Shown here: positions 1 to 7,759 of the stretch, in pieces
How the letters are laid out: the number at the start of each line of letters is the position of its first letter
Numbering within the stretch: position 1 is the first letter of the stretch
Assembly (NCBI GenBank): GCA_031280645.1
Contig: JAITGL010000040.1
Location: 1-27,985, forward strand
Length of the DNA: 27,985 nt
Direction: 5' to 3'
From: Tannerellaceae bacterium
Lineage (GTDB): Bacteria; Bacteroidota; Bacteroidia; Bacteroidales; Tannerellaceae
Translations under genes and position numbers: made by a program
The notes under the pieces: generated by a model
The model's input: the letters and a program-made list of their open reading frames with translations, nothing else
What the model was told of the DNA's origin: nothing
The model's database searches: none

Positions 1-207
1 CTCCTTCTCCTCAGCTTTATACCGGCAGCTCCCCTCGCATGGTACGCTATCGACAGGTGGATGACGAACTTCGTATACAAGATTCCCATGCACTGGTGGG
101 TGTACCTCTGTTCCTTCATTATTATATCGCTGCTCACAGTTGCAACCGTAACCTTCCAGAACTGGAAGGCGGCCAATATGAATCCGGCGGAGTGCTTTAA
201 GGAATAA
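1..207 (+). CDS. ABC transporter permease, FtsX type (3' end only)
   Basis: Only the last 68 codons are in the window; the reading frame is open from base 1 to a TAA at 205-207. The visible part has two hydrophobic stretches around a PMHWWVYL motif and ends in NMNPAECFKE. Both complete permeases downstream (252-2597 and 4561-6924) share this C-terminal layout, PMHWWVY followed by GMNPV near the end, so this is a third tandem paralogue. The family is the membrane part of MacB/LolC-like ABC exporters in the inner membrane. The transported substrate cannot be told from sequence. The gap to the next start is 44 bp, so co-transcription is likely. Confidence 0.85.
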   Translation, partial: LLLLSFIPAAPLAWYAIDRWMTNFVYKIPMHWWVYLCSFIIISLLTVATVTFQNWKAANMNPAECFKE

Positions 208-251
208 TACACGGCAATAAAAACATACATCACATAACCAATTTACATATC

Positions 252-2597
252 ATGAAAACTATCATCCGAAACTTTCTCAGTATCCTGCGCCGCTACAAGA
301 TATCAATGCTGCTCAACGTAGCCGGCCTCGCCGCCGCCTTTGCCGTATTCATCGTCATCATGATGCAGGTTGATTACGACCGCAATTTCGACAAATGTCA
401 CCGCGACGCCGACCGTATCTTCCGCCTGGAAGTAAATTTCCAGGGAGAATGGAGCAACTCCATCTGCCGCCCCTTCGGCGAGGGCCTCATCGCCTCCTCT
501 CCCCATATTGCGGCCGGAGCCATGGCCGACGAAATCGACCTCGGATCGGGCTCGGCCGACTTAACTTACAACGGGCCCGACGGCCGGCAAACATGGCGCG
601 AAAAGATTGTAGAGGTTACAAGCGGATACGCCGACGTTTTTACCTTCAACATGGTTGAAGGCAACGCCGCCGCGCTTGCCGAGCCATCCTCCATCCTGAT
701 TTCGCAAACCGCCGCAAGGCGATTCTTCGGCGAGGGGGAGGCTGTGGGCAAGCAGCTCAAGTCGGTCGGGGGCGACTTTGTGGTCGGAGGAGTATACCGC
801 GATTTCCCGCGCAACTCATCACTCGGCAATCATATCTACGCCGCTTTCCCGCACGATAAACATAAAGACGACTGGAACACCTGGAATTACAGTTGCTACA
901 TACGTACCGACAACCCGCAGGCGGCCGAGAACCTTATAGCCGACTACCGCCGCAACGTAAGTATAGTGGACAAGATGGAAGGCATGCCCCTCGGAGAAGA
1001 CGACCTCAGCTTCCGCCTCTCCCCCCTGAAGTCCCTTCACTACTTGGCCAACGTGCGCTACGACCCCGTGCCGAAAAGCGACAGCCGCACCGTTGCCATC
1101 CTTACGGCCATAGCGATAGTAATAATCGCCATAGGCGGCATCAATTTCTCCAACTTCGGGATGAGCCTTGTTCCCAAAAGGGTGCGAAGCGTTAATACCC
1201 AGAAAGTGCTCGGCGCAAGAGTGGCGTCGATCCGCAAGGCTTTGATTCTCGAATCGGTTGCAATCGCCTTGTTCTCCTTCGGAGTTGCCCTCGTAATTGT
1301 ATACCTCCTTAAGGGAACGGAGGCGGCCGGACTTATCGACGCCGAGTTCTCGCTCGCCGCCCATCCCGGCATCATAGCCTTTACGGCCTTGCTGGCCGTT
1401 GCCGTAGGGCTGGCCGCCGGCATTTACCCATCATGGTATGTAACTTCATTTCCCCCGGCGCTGGCCCTCAAAGGCAACTTCGGACTTTCGCCCAAGGGAA
1501 GGGCCCTGCGCAACCTCCTTGTGGGATTGCAGTTCGCCGCATCGTTCGCCCTCATTATCTCCGCATCGTTCATCTACCTCCAAAATCATTTTATGAGGAA
1601 CACGCCTCTGGGCTACGACCGCGACCAGCTTATTGTAGCCCATATCAACAACCGTATAGCCAAGCAATCCGAAACCTTCAGGGCCAAGATCAAGCAGGAT
1701 TCGTCGGTTAGCGAAATGGCCTTCGCCATGAACCTCTTCGGCGGGAGCGACAGCTACAACCGCTGGGGAAGCGCCTACAAAGGCGAAAGCATCATGAACG
1801 ACATCTTTGTAGTAAGCCACCAGTTCCTCTCAATCATGGGAATCGAAATAACCGAAGGCCGCAACTTCCGCGAGGAAGACAAAGGCAAATACATATTCAA
1901 CAGCCTCTCGAAGGGAGAATACTCCATGGAACTCGGCTCAACCATCGACGGAACCGAGATAATAGGCTTCGTGCCCGATATACGCTTCGCCTCCTTCCGC
2001 AGAACGGTTGAGCCGATGGGCTTCTATGTGCCCGACGCCGGGTGGGACTCAGGCTGGATGTCGTACGCCTACATAAAAATCAAGTCCGGCTCCAACCTCG
2101 GCTCAGCCATGGCCCATGTTCGCTCCACCCTGAAAGAATTGGATTCAGAAAGCAGCTTCGACGTGGTATTTTTCGACGAGGTAATGAACCGCCTTTACGG
2201 GCAGGAGCGCAGGCTAAGCCTGTTGATAACCCTGTTCGGCATCGTGGCCGTGCTTACCTCTATGGCCGGCGTGTTCGGCCTTGTGATATTCGACAACGAG
2301 TACCGCCGGCGCGAGATCGGCATCCGCAAGGTGTTCGGGTCGACCACGGGGCAGATCCTTGCAGTATTTAACCGCACTTACATCCGCATCCTTGCCGTTT
2401 GTTTCCCGCCCGCCGCCCTCGCGGCCTGGTACGTGATTAACGGATGGCTCTCGTCGTTCGCCTATCGCACGCCGATGCACTGGTGGGTATACTTATCGGC
2501 CTTCGCTGCCGTATCGGCCATAACCATATCGACGGTAACGCTCCAAAACCTGAGGGCCGCGGGCATGAACCCGGTGAAAAGCATCAAGTCGGAGTAG
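252..2597 (+). CDS. ABC transporter permease with two FtsX domains
   Basis: The protein has 781 residues, the usual length for Bacteroidota double-FtsX permeases. A transmembrane helix lies at about residues 17-39, followed by a MacB-like periplasmic domain to about 280. Helices then lie near 282-305, 330-353, 371-397 and 420-443. A second periplasmic domain follows, and the last three helices are near 657-682, 709-730 and 745-767. The cytoplasmic loop EIGIRKVFGSTTGQIL and the ALKGNF linker are typical of the family. No ATP-binding subunit is present in the window, so the partner ATPase must be encoded elsewhere or to the left. Compared with the paralogue at 4561, the second periplasmic domain appears shortened around residues 540-560. 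The start has no Shine-Dalgarno site but an A/T-rich leader. Substrate is unknown; a role in peptide, lipoprotein or drug export is only a family-level inference. Confidence 0.93.
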   Translation: MKTIIRNFLSILRRYKISMLLNVAGLAAAFAVFIVIMMQVDYDRNFDKCHRDADRIFRLEVNFQGEWSNSICRPFGEGLIASSPHIAAGAMADEIDLGSGSADLTYNGPDGRQTWREKIVEVTSGYADVFTFNMVEGNAAALAEPSSILISQTAARRFFGEGEAVGKQLKSVGGDFVVGGVYRDFPRNSSLGNHIYAAFPHDKHKDDWNTWNYSCYIRTDNPQAAENLIADYRRNVSIVDKMEGMPLGEDDLSFRLSPLKSLHYLANVRYDPVPKSDSRTVAILTAIAIVIIAIGGINFSNFGMSLVPKRVRSVNTQKVLGARVASIRKALILESVAIALFSFGVALVIVYLLKGTEAAGLIDAEFSLAAHPGIIAFTALLAVAVGLAAGIYPSWYVTSFPPALALKGNFGLSPKGRALRNLLVGLQFAASFALIISASFIYLQNHFMRNTPLGYDRDQLIVAHINNRIAKQSETFRAKIKQDSSVSEMAFAMNLFGGSDSYNRWGSAYKGESIMNDIFVVSHQFLSIMGIEITEGRNFREEDKGKYIFNSLSKGEYSMELGSTIDGTEIIGFVPDIRFASFRRTVEPMGFYVPDAGWDSGWMSYAYIKIKSGSNLGSAMAHVRSTLKELDSESSFDVVFFDEVMNRLYGQERRLSLLITLFGIVAVLTSMAGVFGLVIFDNEYRRREIGIRKVFGSTTGQILAVFNRTYIRILAVCFPPAALAAWYVINGWLSSFAYRTPMHWWVYLSAFAAVSAITISTVTLQNLRAAGMNPVKSIKSE

Positions 2598-2623
2598 CGA
2601 CGCAATCCCGATAGACGCCCGAA

Positions 2624-2655
2624 CGGTATAGACGCTACGAATCGCGTCTATACCG
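2624..2655 (+). terminator. 12-bp perfect hairpin after the permease gene
   Basis: CGGTATAGACGC at 2624-2635 pairs perfectly with GCGTCTATACCG at 2644-2655 around an 8-base loop. It lies 27 bp after the stop codon at 2597. There is no T-run behind it, so it may be a weak or factor-assisted terminator or an mRNA 3'-end stabiliser. Confidence 0.5.
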
Positions 2656-2729
2656 CTAACGCGCGTCCGCTACGCCGGCTCAACGCTCTCCACACAACAT
2701 GCAACCTGTAATACGTAAAATTCATGCTT

Positions 2730-3292
2730 TCATGTAATATATCGAATAGCAACAGTAATTGCTTCACTGTTTCATGTAATATTGGAAATAGTGAAATTAA
2801 ATATTTTATAATCTCATATAATACGATAAATACAAAAATGGAAGTTTTAGTGATTTCATATAATATAAGAGATATCATCAACAATATTTTAATACCTTCC
2901 AATAGTATTAGAACCAATGAAATTAAAAATTTCAGGCTTTCTAATATTATTAGAGCTAATAAATAAAGTTTTGCATCACCTGTAATAATATAAGATCTAA
3001 TGTTATTAAAAATTTAAAGCTATCATATAATACAATAACTATGGATATAAAGAATTTTAATGTCTCATATAGTATAAGATTTGATAAAATAGAAAATTTA
3101 AAGCTATTATATAATATATAATCATGTGACGTAAAAAACTGAAAGCGCTCATATAATACATGAACTAATGAAATATAAAATTGAAAGCTATAATATAATA
3201 CATAAATGAGCTACAACAAAAATTTTGAGCAATCATATAATACAACAACCAATTACTACAAGAATTTCATCATCTCCCATAAGAAGACGTTC
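2730..3292. repeat. AT-rich 42-bp tandem array (14 units, degenerate)
   Basis: A motif close to TCATATAATA recurs at 2730, 2772, 2814, 2856, 2898, 2940, 2981, 3023, 3065, 3107, 3149, 3191, 3233 and 3275. The spacing is exactly 42 bp except for one 41-bp step (2940 to 2981). The second half of the unit resembles GAAATTAAAAATTTAAAGCT. Base composition is far richer in A/T than the neighbouring genes. Since 42 is 14 codons, short open frames appear on both strands. On the + strand the units read like SYNT..TNEIKNFKL, but stops interrupt the middle units and the 41-bp step shifts frame. I see no intact gene here. It could be a non-coding array or the remains of a gene for a 14-residue-repeat protein. 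Confidence 0.9.
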
Positions 3293-3366
3293 GATAAGCC
3301 CGCCGGCCGGAGCCGGGTCAAGCCCCGGAGCAGGCCAAACAGGCGTGCCGATGCCGGAAGATGCGC

Positions 3367-3374
3367 TATATTTG
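3367..3374 (+). promoter_or_regulatory. Candidate Bacteroidota -7 box
   Basis: TATATTTG matches the Bacteroidota TAnnTTTG -7 element exactly and lies 41 bp before the ATG at 3415. No clear TTTG -33 element is visible about 20 bp upstream, so this is a one-box match only. Confidence 0.4.
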
Positions 3375-3414
3375 CTCGCTACATAATAATATAAACTAAT
3401 AGATAAGTACTGCC

Positions 3415-4476
3415 ATGAAGAAAAGAGACAACAGTATAGACATACTGAGAGGGATAGCGATATTAATAATGTTCGGCGCCAATGTGCTGGGATATGTTAC
3501 TCCGTGCAGCCGGCATCCCATGTGGTTCGCAATAGCGTCGTCGATGGCCGCCCCGCTGTTCATTATGATTTCGGGATATATGGCGGCGCAAAATGCCGCA
3601 AGCAAGAGCCGGGGCGCGTCATACTACCTTATCCGCGGAGGCATGCTGATTCTGACGGGCGTTTTAATCGACGCAATGATATGGAGGATACTGCCCTTCG
3701 CGTCGTTCGACGTTCTTTACCTTATCGGGCTGAGCCTCCCGGCGGTTTACCTGCTGCGGAAGGCTTCCGACTGGATTAAGTGCGTGGCTGTGGCGGCCAC
3801 TCTGGCGGCGACTTTCCTGCTCCAGCAGGCATGGCCTTATGCCGAGAATCCGGTGGAAATAGAGTACCTGCTCCCCGGAGCCGACTTCTCGGCCTATACT
3901 CCGGCCAATTTTATCAAGGGGATGCTGTACGACGGATGGTTCCCGGTATTTCCGTGGATCGGGGCGGCTATTGCCGGCAGCATATTCGCCTCGGTTCGCA
4001 GCAGGATGTACCGCGGCTTTGCCGATATGAAGGTTGCCGCTACCGGAGCCGTTACGGCAATAGCCGGCATTGCGGGAGTGTATTTGTTTTACAGCTCCGA
4101 GGCTCCCTTCGACATGCTTGCCAGTCGCGAGCCTTACGGCGAGATATTCTACCCGTCGACGCCGCTTTTTATGATCGGGGGGCTTGGGGCATGTATCCTC
4201 GCGATGGCTATTGCCGACGCTACGCAGGAGCTGAAGGTCTGGAAGCCGGTAATGGTTCTGGGCAGGGCGTCGCTGTTTAATTACATAGTTCATATTGCGA
4301 TAATCAACTTCGCGATATCTCCCCTTTTCGAGGATAACGAGCAGCCCCTTTCAACCGGCTGGATTGTTTACGCCGCCCTTGCCGCATCGTGCCTGGCGCT
4401 GTCGTGGGGAGTATCGGTTATGAAGAGCAGGGTTAAGAGCGATAACTTCTTCTACAAATTTTACTTTGGGGGATGA
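3415..4476 (+). CDS. Multi-pass membrane acyltransferase-like protein (HGSNAT/YeiB-like)
   Basis: The protein has 353 residues and is mostly hydrophobic, with about ten predicted helices. It opens with a short basic, polar stretch and the signature SIDILRGIAILIMFGANVLG. This resembles the first helix of heparan-alpha-glucosaminide N-acetyltransferase-like (DUF1624) and YeiB/DUF418 proteins. A second family-like block is the LGRASLFNYIVHIAIINF helix near residue 285. Such proteins are thought to move acyl groups across the inner membrane onto sugars or other envelope molecules; the acceptor here is unknown. It sits between two paralogous permeases, after a repeat array and a candidate promoter, so it probably has its own transcript start. 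It may be an insertion into an older permease cluster. Confidence 0.75.
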   Translation: MKKRDNSIDILRGIAILIMFGANVLGYVTPCSRHPMWFAIASSMAAPLFIMISGYMAAQNAASKSRGASYYLIRGGMLILTGVLIDAMIWRILPFASFDVLYLIGLSLPAVYLLRKASDWIKCVAVAATLAATFLLQQAWPYAENPVEIEYLLPGADFSAYTPANFIKGMLYDGWFPVFPWIGAAIAGSIFASVRSRMYRGFADMKVAATGAVTAIAGIAGVYLFYSSEAPFDMLASREPYGEIFYPSTPLFMIGGLGACILAMAIADATQELKVWKPVMVLGRASLFNYIVHIAIINFAISPLFEDNEQPLSTGWIVYAALAASCLALSWGVSVMKSRVKSDNFFYKFYFGG

Positions 4477-4560
4477 CGCTGCGCGGCGGATAAACGAGCC
4501 GCAACGGATCATGCCTCATACTGCATATTCAAAACGTAATTCTCAATAAAATTTAATACG

Positions 4561-6924
4561 ATGAACTCAATAAAAAGAAACCTCCGGGCTATCTTCCGCC
4601 GCAGCAAGCTGGCCGTGGGCCTTAACATGCTCGGCCTCTCGGTAGCGTTTGCCGCATTTATGATTATGATGATACAGGTAAGCTACGAACAAACGTTTGA
4701 CCGTTGCCATCCCAACAGCAACCGTATCTTCAGGGTAGACTTGAAAGACTCCGACCCCTCGGCCATACTTGCCCGCGGAATGGTAGACGCCATCGAGGCC
4801 TCGTCGGGCTACATTGAAGAAAAAACGATTATCAACCCCTGGATCGGCAATATATACGTAACGGTGGGCGACAGCGTAGAGAGGCAGGGATACCGCGAGC
4901 GGTTTATAACCTGCTATCCGAACATAACCCGGATGTTCGGCTTTAATTTTACCGAAGGCGACGCCGGATGCCTTGCCGATCCCGAAAAGGTAATCATACC
5001 GCTAAGCATGGCCCGGAGGATGTTCGGCAACGAGCCCGCGGCGGGCAAACGGATAGAGGCCATGGAGAGCGTATGGACTAAGACCGGGATGCGGAAGTTT
5101 GTGGTAGGAGCAGTATACCGCGACTTCCCCGGCAACACCCAGCTCGACAACTGCATCTACTCCGCTATCGACAACACCATGGAGGGCGACTGGACAATGC
5201 GCAACTTCATTTGCTACATCATGACCGCCTCGGCCGGCGAGGGCCGGCGCCTTGAAGCCTTCATCAACCAAACCTTCAACTTCGGCCCAGCCTCGCCCCC
5301 CGACGGAGCGCCCATGGCCTTCAATCTGGTTCCGCTGCACGACGTTTATTACGGCCCCCCGATATCGAACGCGATAAGAACCGGAAGCCGGCTAACGGTA
5401 AGGATAATCATGGCCATAGCCATGCTGCTGATAGCGATCGCCGCCATTAACTTCACAAACTTCAGCATCGCCATGGCCCCCATGCGCATGAAAAGCCTCA
5501 ACACCCAGCTCATCCTCGGAGGAGGCAAAGCATCGCTGCGGAGAGCCTTGACGAGCGAGGCCGTACTCATTGCCGCCGTTGCATGGCTGGTATCCATCCT
5601 TATCGTATACCTGCTGGGCGAGTACCGCATGCTGCCCTTTATCGAAGCCTCCACCGGATTGCGGCATATATGGGGAACAGTTATTGCAACCGGAGCCGTG
5701 GCCGTCGGGACAGGATTTGCGGCCGGGCTTTATCCGGCGTGGTATGCTACGTCGTTCCAGCCTGCGCTTGCCTTGAAGGGTAATTTTGCCTTGTCGCCTG
5801 CCGGGCGCAGCCTCCGCTCATGGCTTATCGGATTTCAGTACGTTATCTCTATCGGCTTGATAATAGCGGCCATGTTCATCCAATTGCAGAACAATTATGT
5901 TAAAGGATTGCGGCAGGGCTTCGACAAGGAGCGTGTAGCCGTTGTGAAGATCAACGGCGGCATGTATCAGAACCACCGCCAAACTATCGAGTCGCTTATC
6001 GGCGAGGATGCGTCGGTAGAGGGCGTAGCCTTTACCCAGCACAAGCTCGGCGGGTCTGACGTTTACAGCTATTATTCATACGAGTGTCGCGGCCGTACCG
6101 TTATGGCCCAAACCTTAGGCGTATCGCACAACGTACTCAGCGTATTGGGCATCCCCATAGCCGAAGGCCGCAGCTTCCGGCCCACCGAGGAGCATCGCGA
6201 AGGCGGCGTTGTATTTGTAATCAACCGCCTGATGCAGGAACGGCTGGGCGTTGAAGTAGGCGATCAGTTAACGATGGGCTGGCCCAACAGCCCCGGCGAG
6301 GTGGCAGGCATTATCGACAACGTGAAGTTCAGCTCCGCCCGGTACGACCTGGCTCCGTTAGCCTTTGCCATCAACTCGCCGATACCGGCCGCGTACCTCT
6401 ACGCGCGGATCAGCTCCGGAGCCGACATGCAGAAAGCCGCCGCCCACATCCGCGCCTCCATTGCCCGCATCGACCCGTCCTATCCTGCCGACGTGGAGTT
6501 TTTCGACAGCATCCACCACGACCTCTATCAAAAGGAGGAGAACCTCAACGCGAGCGTAACCATGCTTGCCGTCTTGGCGGTGATACTCTCGATAACGGGC
6601 GTATTCGGCCTCGTGATGTTTGAAACGCAGTATCGAAGGAAGGAGATCGGGGTCCGCAAGGTGTACGGGGCTACCACGGCCGGGATAATCGGCATGTTTA
6701 ACAAGACCTACCTGCGCATCGTATGCCTGTGCTTCATCCCCTCCGCCTTAATTGCCCGCTACGCCGTTGGCCGCTGGCTCGAAGGCTTTGCCGACAAAAC
6801 GCCTATGCACTGGTGGGTATTCGCCGTTGCCTTCATAATGATAGCGATAGTAACGGCGGCAACGGTAAGCATCAGGAACAGGCAGGCGGCCGGGATGAAC
6901 CCGGTAGAAAGTCTAAGGGGATAG
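4561..6924 (+). CDS. ABC transporter permease with two FtsX domains
   Basis: The protein has 787 residues and is a full-length paralogue of the permease at 252-2597, with the same order of parts. There is one N-terminal helix (about 18-40), a MacB-like periplasmic domain, four helices between about 281 and 446, a second periplasmic domain, and three C-terminal helices from about 662. Shared signatures are QPALALKGNFALSP, EIGVRKVYGATTAG, TPMHWWVF and the terminal GMNPVESLRG. The second periplasmic domain is complete here. It lies 84 bp after the acyltransferase-like gene on the same strand. Tandem sets of such permeases are common in this phylum; substrates of individual members are not predictable. 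Confidence 0.93.
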   Translation: MNSIKRNLRAIFRRSKLAVGLNMLGLSVAFAAFMIMMIQVSYEQTFDRCHPNSNRIFRVDLKDSDPSAILARGMVDAIEASSGYIEEKTIINPWIGNIYVTVGDSVERQGYRERFITCYPNITRMFGFNFTEGDAGCLADPEKVIIPLSMARRMFGNEPAAGKRIEAMESVWTKTGMRKFVVGAVYRDFPGNTQLDNCIYSAIDNTMEGDWTMRNFICYIMTASAGEGRRLEAFINQTFNFGPASPPDGAPMAFNLVPLHDVYYGPPISNAIRTGSRLTVRIIMAIAMLLIAIAAINFTNFSIAMAPMRMKSLNTQLILGGGKASLRRALTSEAVLIAAVAWLVSILIVYLLGEYRMLPFIEASTGLRHIWGTVIATGAVAVGTGFAAGLYPAWYATSFQPALALKGNFALSPAGRSLRSWLIGFQYVISIGLIIAAMFIQLQNNYVKGLRQGFDKERVAVVKINGGMYQNHRQTIESLIGEDASVEGVAFTQHKLGGSDVYSYYSYECRGRTVMAQTLGVSHNVLSVLGIPIAEGRSFRPTEEHREGGVVFVINRLMQERLGVEVGDQLTMGWPNSPGEVAGIIDNVKFSSARYDLAPLAFAINSPIPAAYLYARISSGADMQKAAAHIRASIARIDPSYPADVEFFDSIHHDLYQKEENLNASVTMLAVLAVILSITGVFGLVMFETQYRRKEIGVRKVYGATTAGIIGMFNKTYLRIVCLCFIPSALIARYAVGRWLEGFADKTPMHWWVFAVAFIMIAIVTAATVSIRNRQAAGMNPVESLRG

Positions 6925-6948
6925 GCGATCCGGGGGATGCGAGGGAGG

Positions 6949-6991
6949 TAGGCGTTTGCAGGGGAGTAGGAACTCTCGGTTCAAACGCCTA
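6949..6991 (+). terminator. Terminator-like hairpin after permease
   Basis: TAGGCGTTTG at 6949-6958 pairs perfectly with CAAACGCCTA at 6982-6991 around a 23-base loop, followed by a short ACTTTA. It separates the permease cluster from the TPR-rnr pair. The long loop and weak T-tract lower confidence in intrinsic termination. Confidence 0.45.
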
Positions 6992-7019
6992 ACTTTACCT
7001 CCAAATAAACACATAACAT

Positions 7020-7736
7020 ATGAAGCTAAATATTTCCATTACGCAAGCAGCCGAAGATTATTACAACAAAGGATTGTATTACGGCTTTGACAGCCAGTTT
7101 GCCCGAGGGCTCGAAGATTTCCGCATCAAGCTTGAAGCCGATCCGAACGATGCCGAAACATATTCGCAGATGGGTATCTTCTTTATCCGCAACGGCAATT
7201 TCACCGACGCCGTTGCCACCCTCCGCGAGGCCCTCCGCCTTGCGCCGGAAAACGCGGAGTACTTTATGCACGCCGGAGTGGCGTACTACAAGCAGGGCAA
7301 CTATCACCATGCCGCCCGCCTGTTCCAAAAGGCAACTTACCTCAAGCGCGACTACGTCGACGTATACTTCCGCCTCGGCAACTGCTACGAAATGATGGAC
7401 GACCCCAGCCTCCTCCACAAAGCCTGCGCCGCCTACCGCCAGGCCGTTCGCTACAAGCCCGACGATTTCAAATCGCTTGTAGGCTTAGGATCTACCTCCG
7501 CCATGACAGGCAACTACGATCAGTCGATCGTAGCCTTTGAAAAGGCCGAGAAGCTTGATCCCAACGAGCCGGTATTACTCTACAATATGGCCAACAGCTA
7601 TTACTATAAGGGTAATTACAAACGGGCCATTGCCTATTACGAAAAGTCTCTAAGCCTCCAGCCCGACTTTTCCATGGCTAAAACGAACTTAGAGTTTGTG
7701 AAGAACTGTACAGACGAGGTTGAGGAAATTAATTAA
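7020..7736 (+). CDS. Small TPR-repeat protein
   Basis: The protein has 238 residues with about five consecutive tetratricopeptide repeats from about residue 45 to the end. Helix pairs are recognisable by motifs such as MGIFFIRNGNFTDAVATLRE, AGVAYYKQGNYHHAARLFQK and MANSYYYKGNYKRAIAYYEK. There is no signal peptide or membrane segment, so it should be a cytoplasmic scaffold for protein contacts. It ends 23 bp before RNase R on the same strand, so the two are probably co-transcribed and it may act with RNA turnover; that link is inference from position only. No catalytic domain is visible. Confidence 0.88.
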   Translation: MKLNISITQAAEDYYNKGLYYGFDSQFARGLEDFRIKLEADPNDAETYSQMGIFFIRNGNFTDAVATLREALRLAPENAEYFMHAGVAYYKQGNYHHAARLFQKATYLKRDYVDVYFRLGNCYEMMDDPSLLHKACAAYRQAVRYKPDDFKSLVGLGSTSAMTGNYDQSIVAFEKAEKLDPNEPVLLYNMANSYYYKGNYKRAIAYYEKSLSLQPDFSMAKTNLEFVKNCTDEVEEIN

Positions 7737-7759
7737 GAATCACTAAAGGAGAATTAACA

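Noticed and set aside
2648..2966. Repeat proteins on either strand of the first array as intact genes
   Set aside because: The frames are short, end at stops inside the array, and are explained by the 14-codon period; recorded as a repeat.
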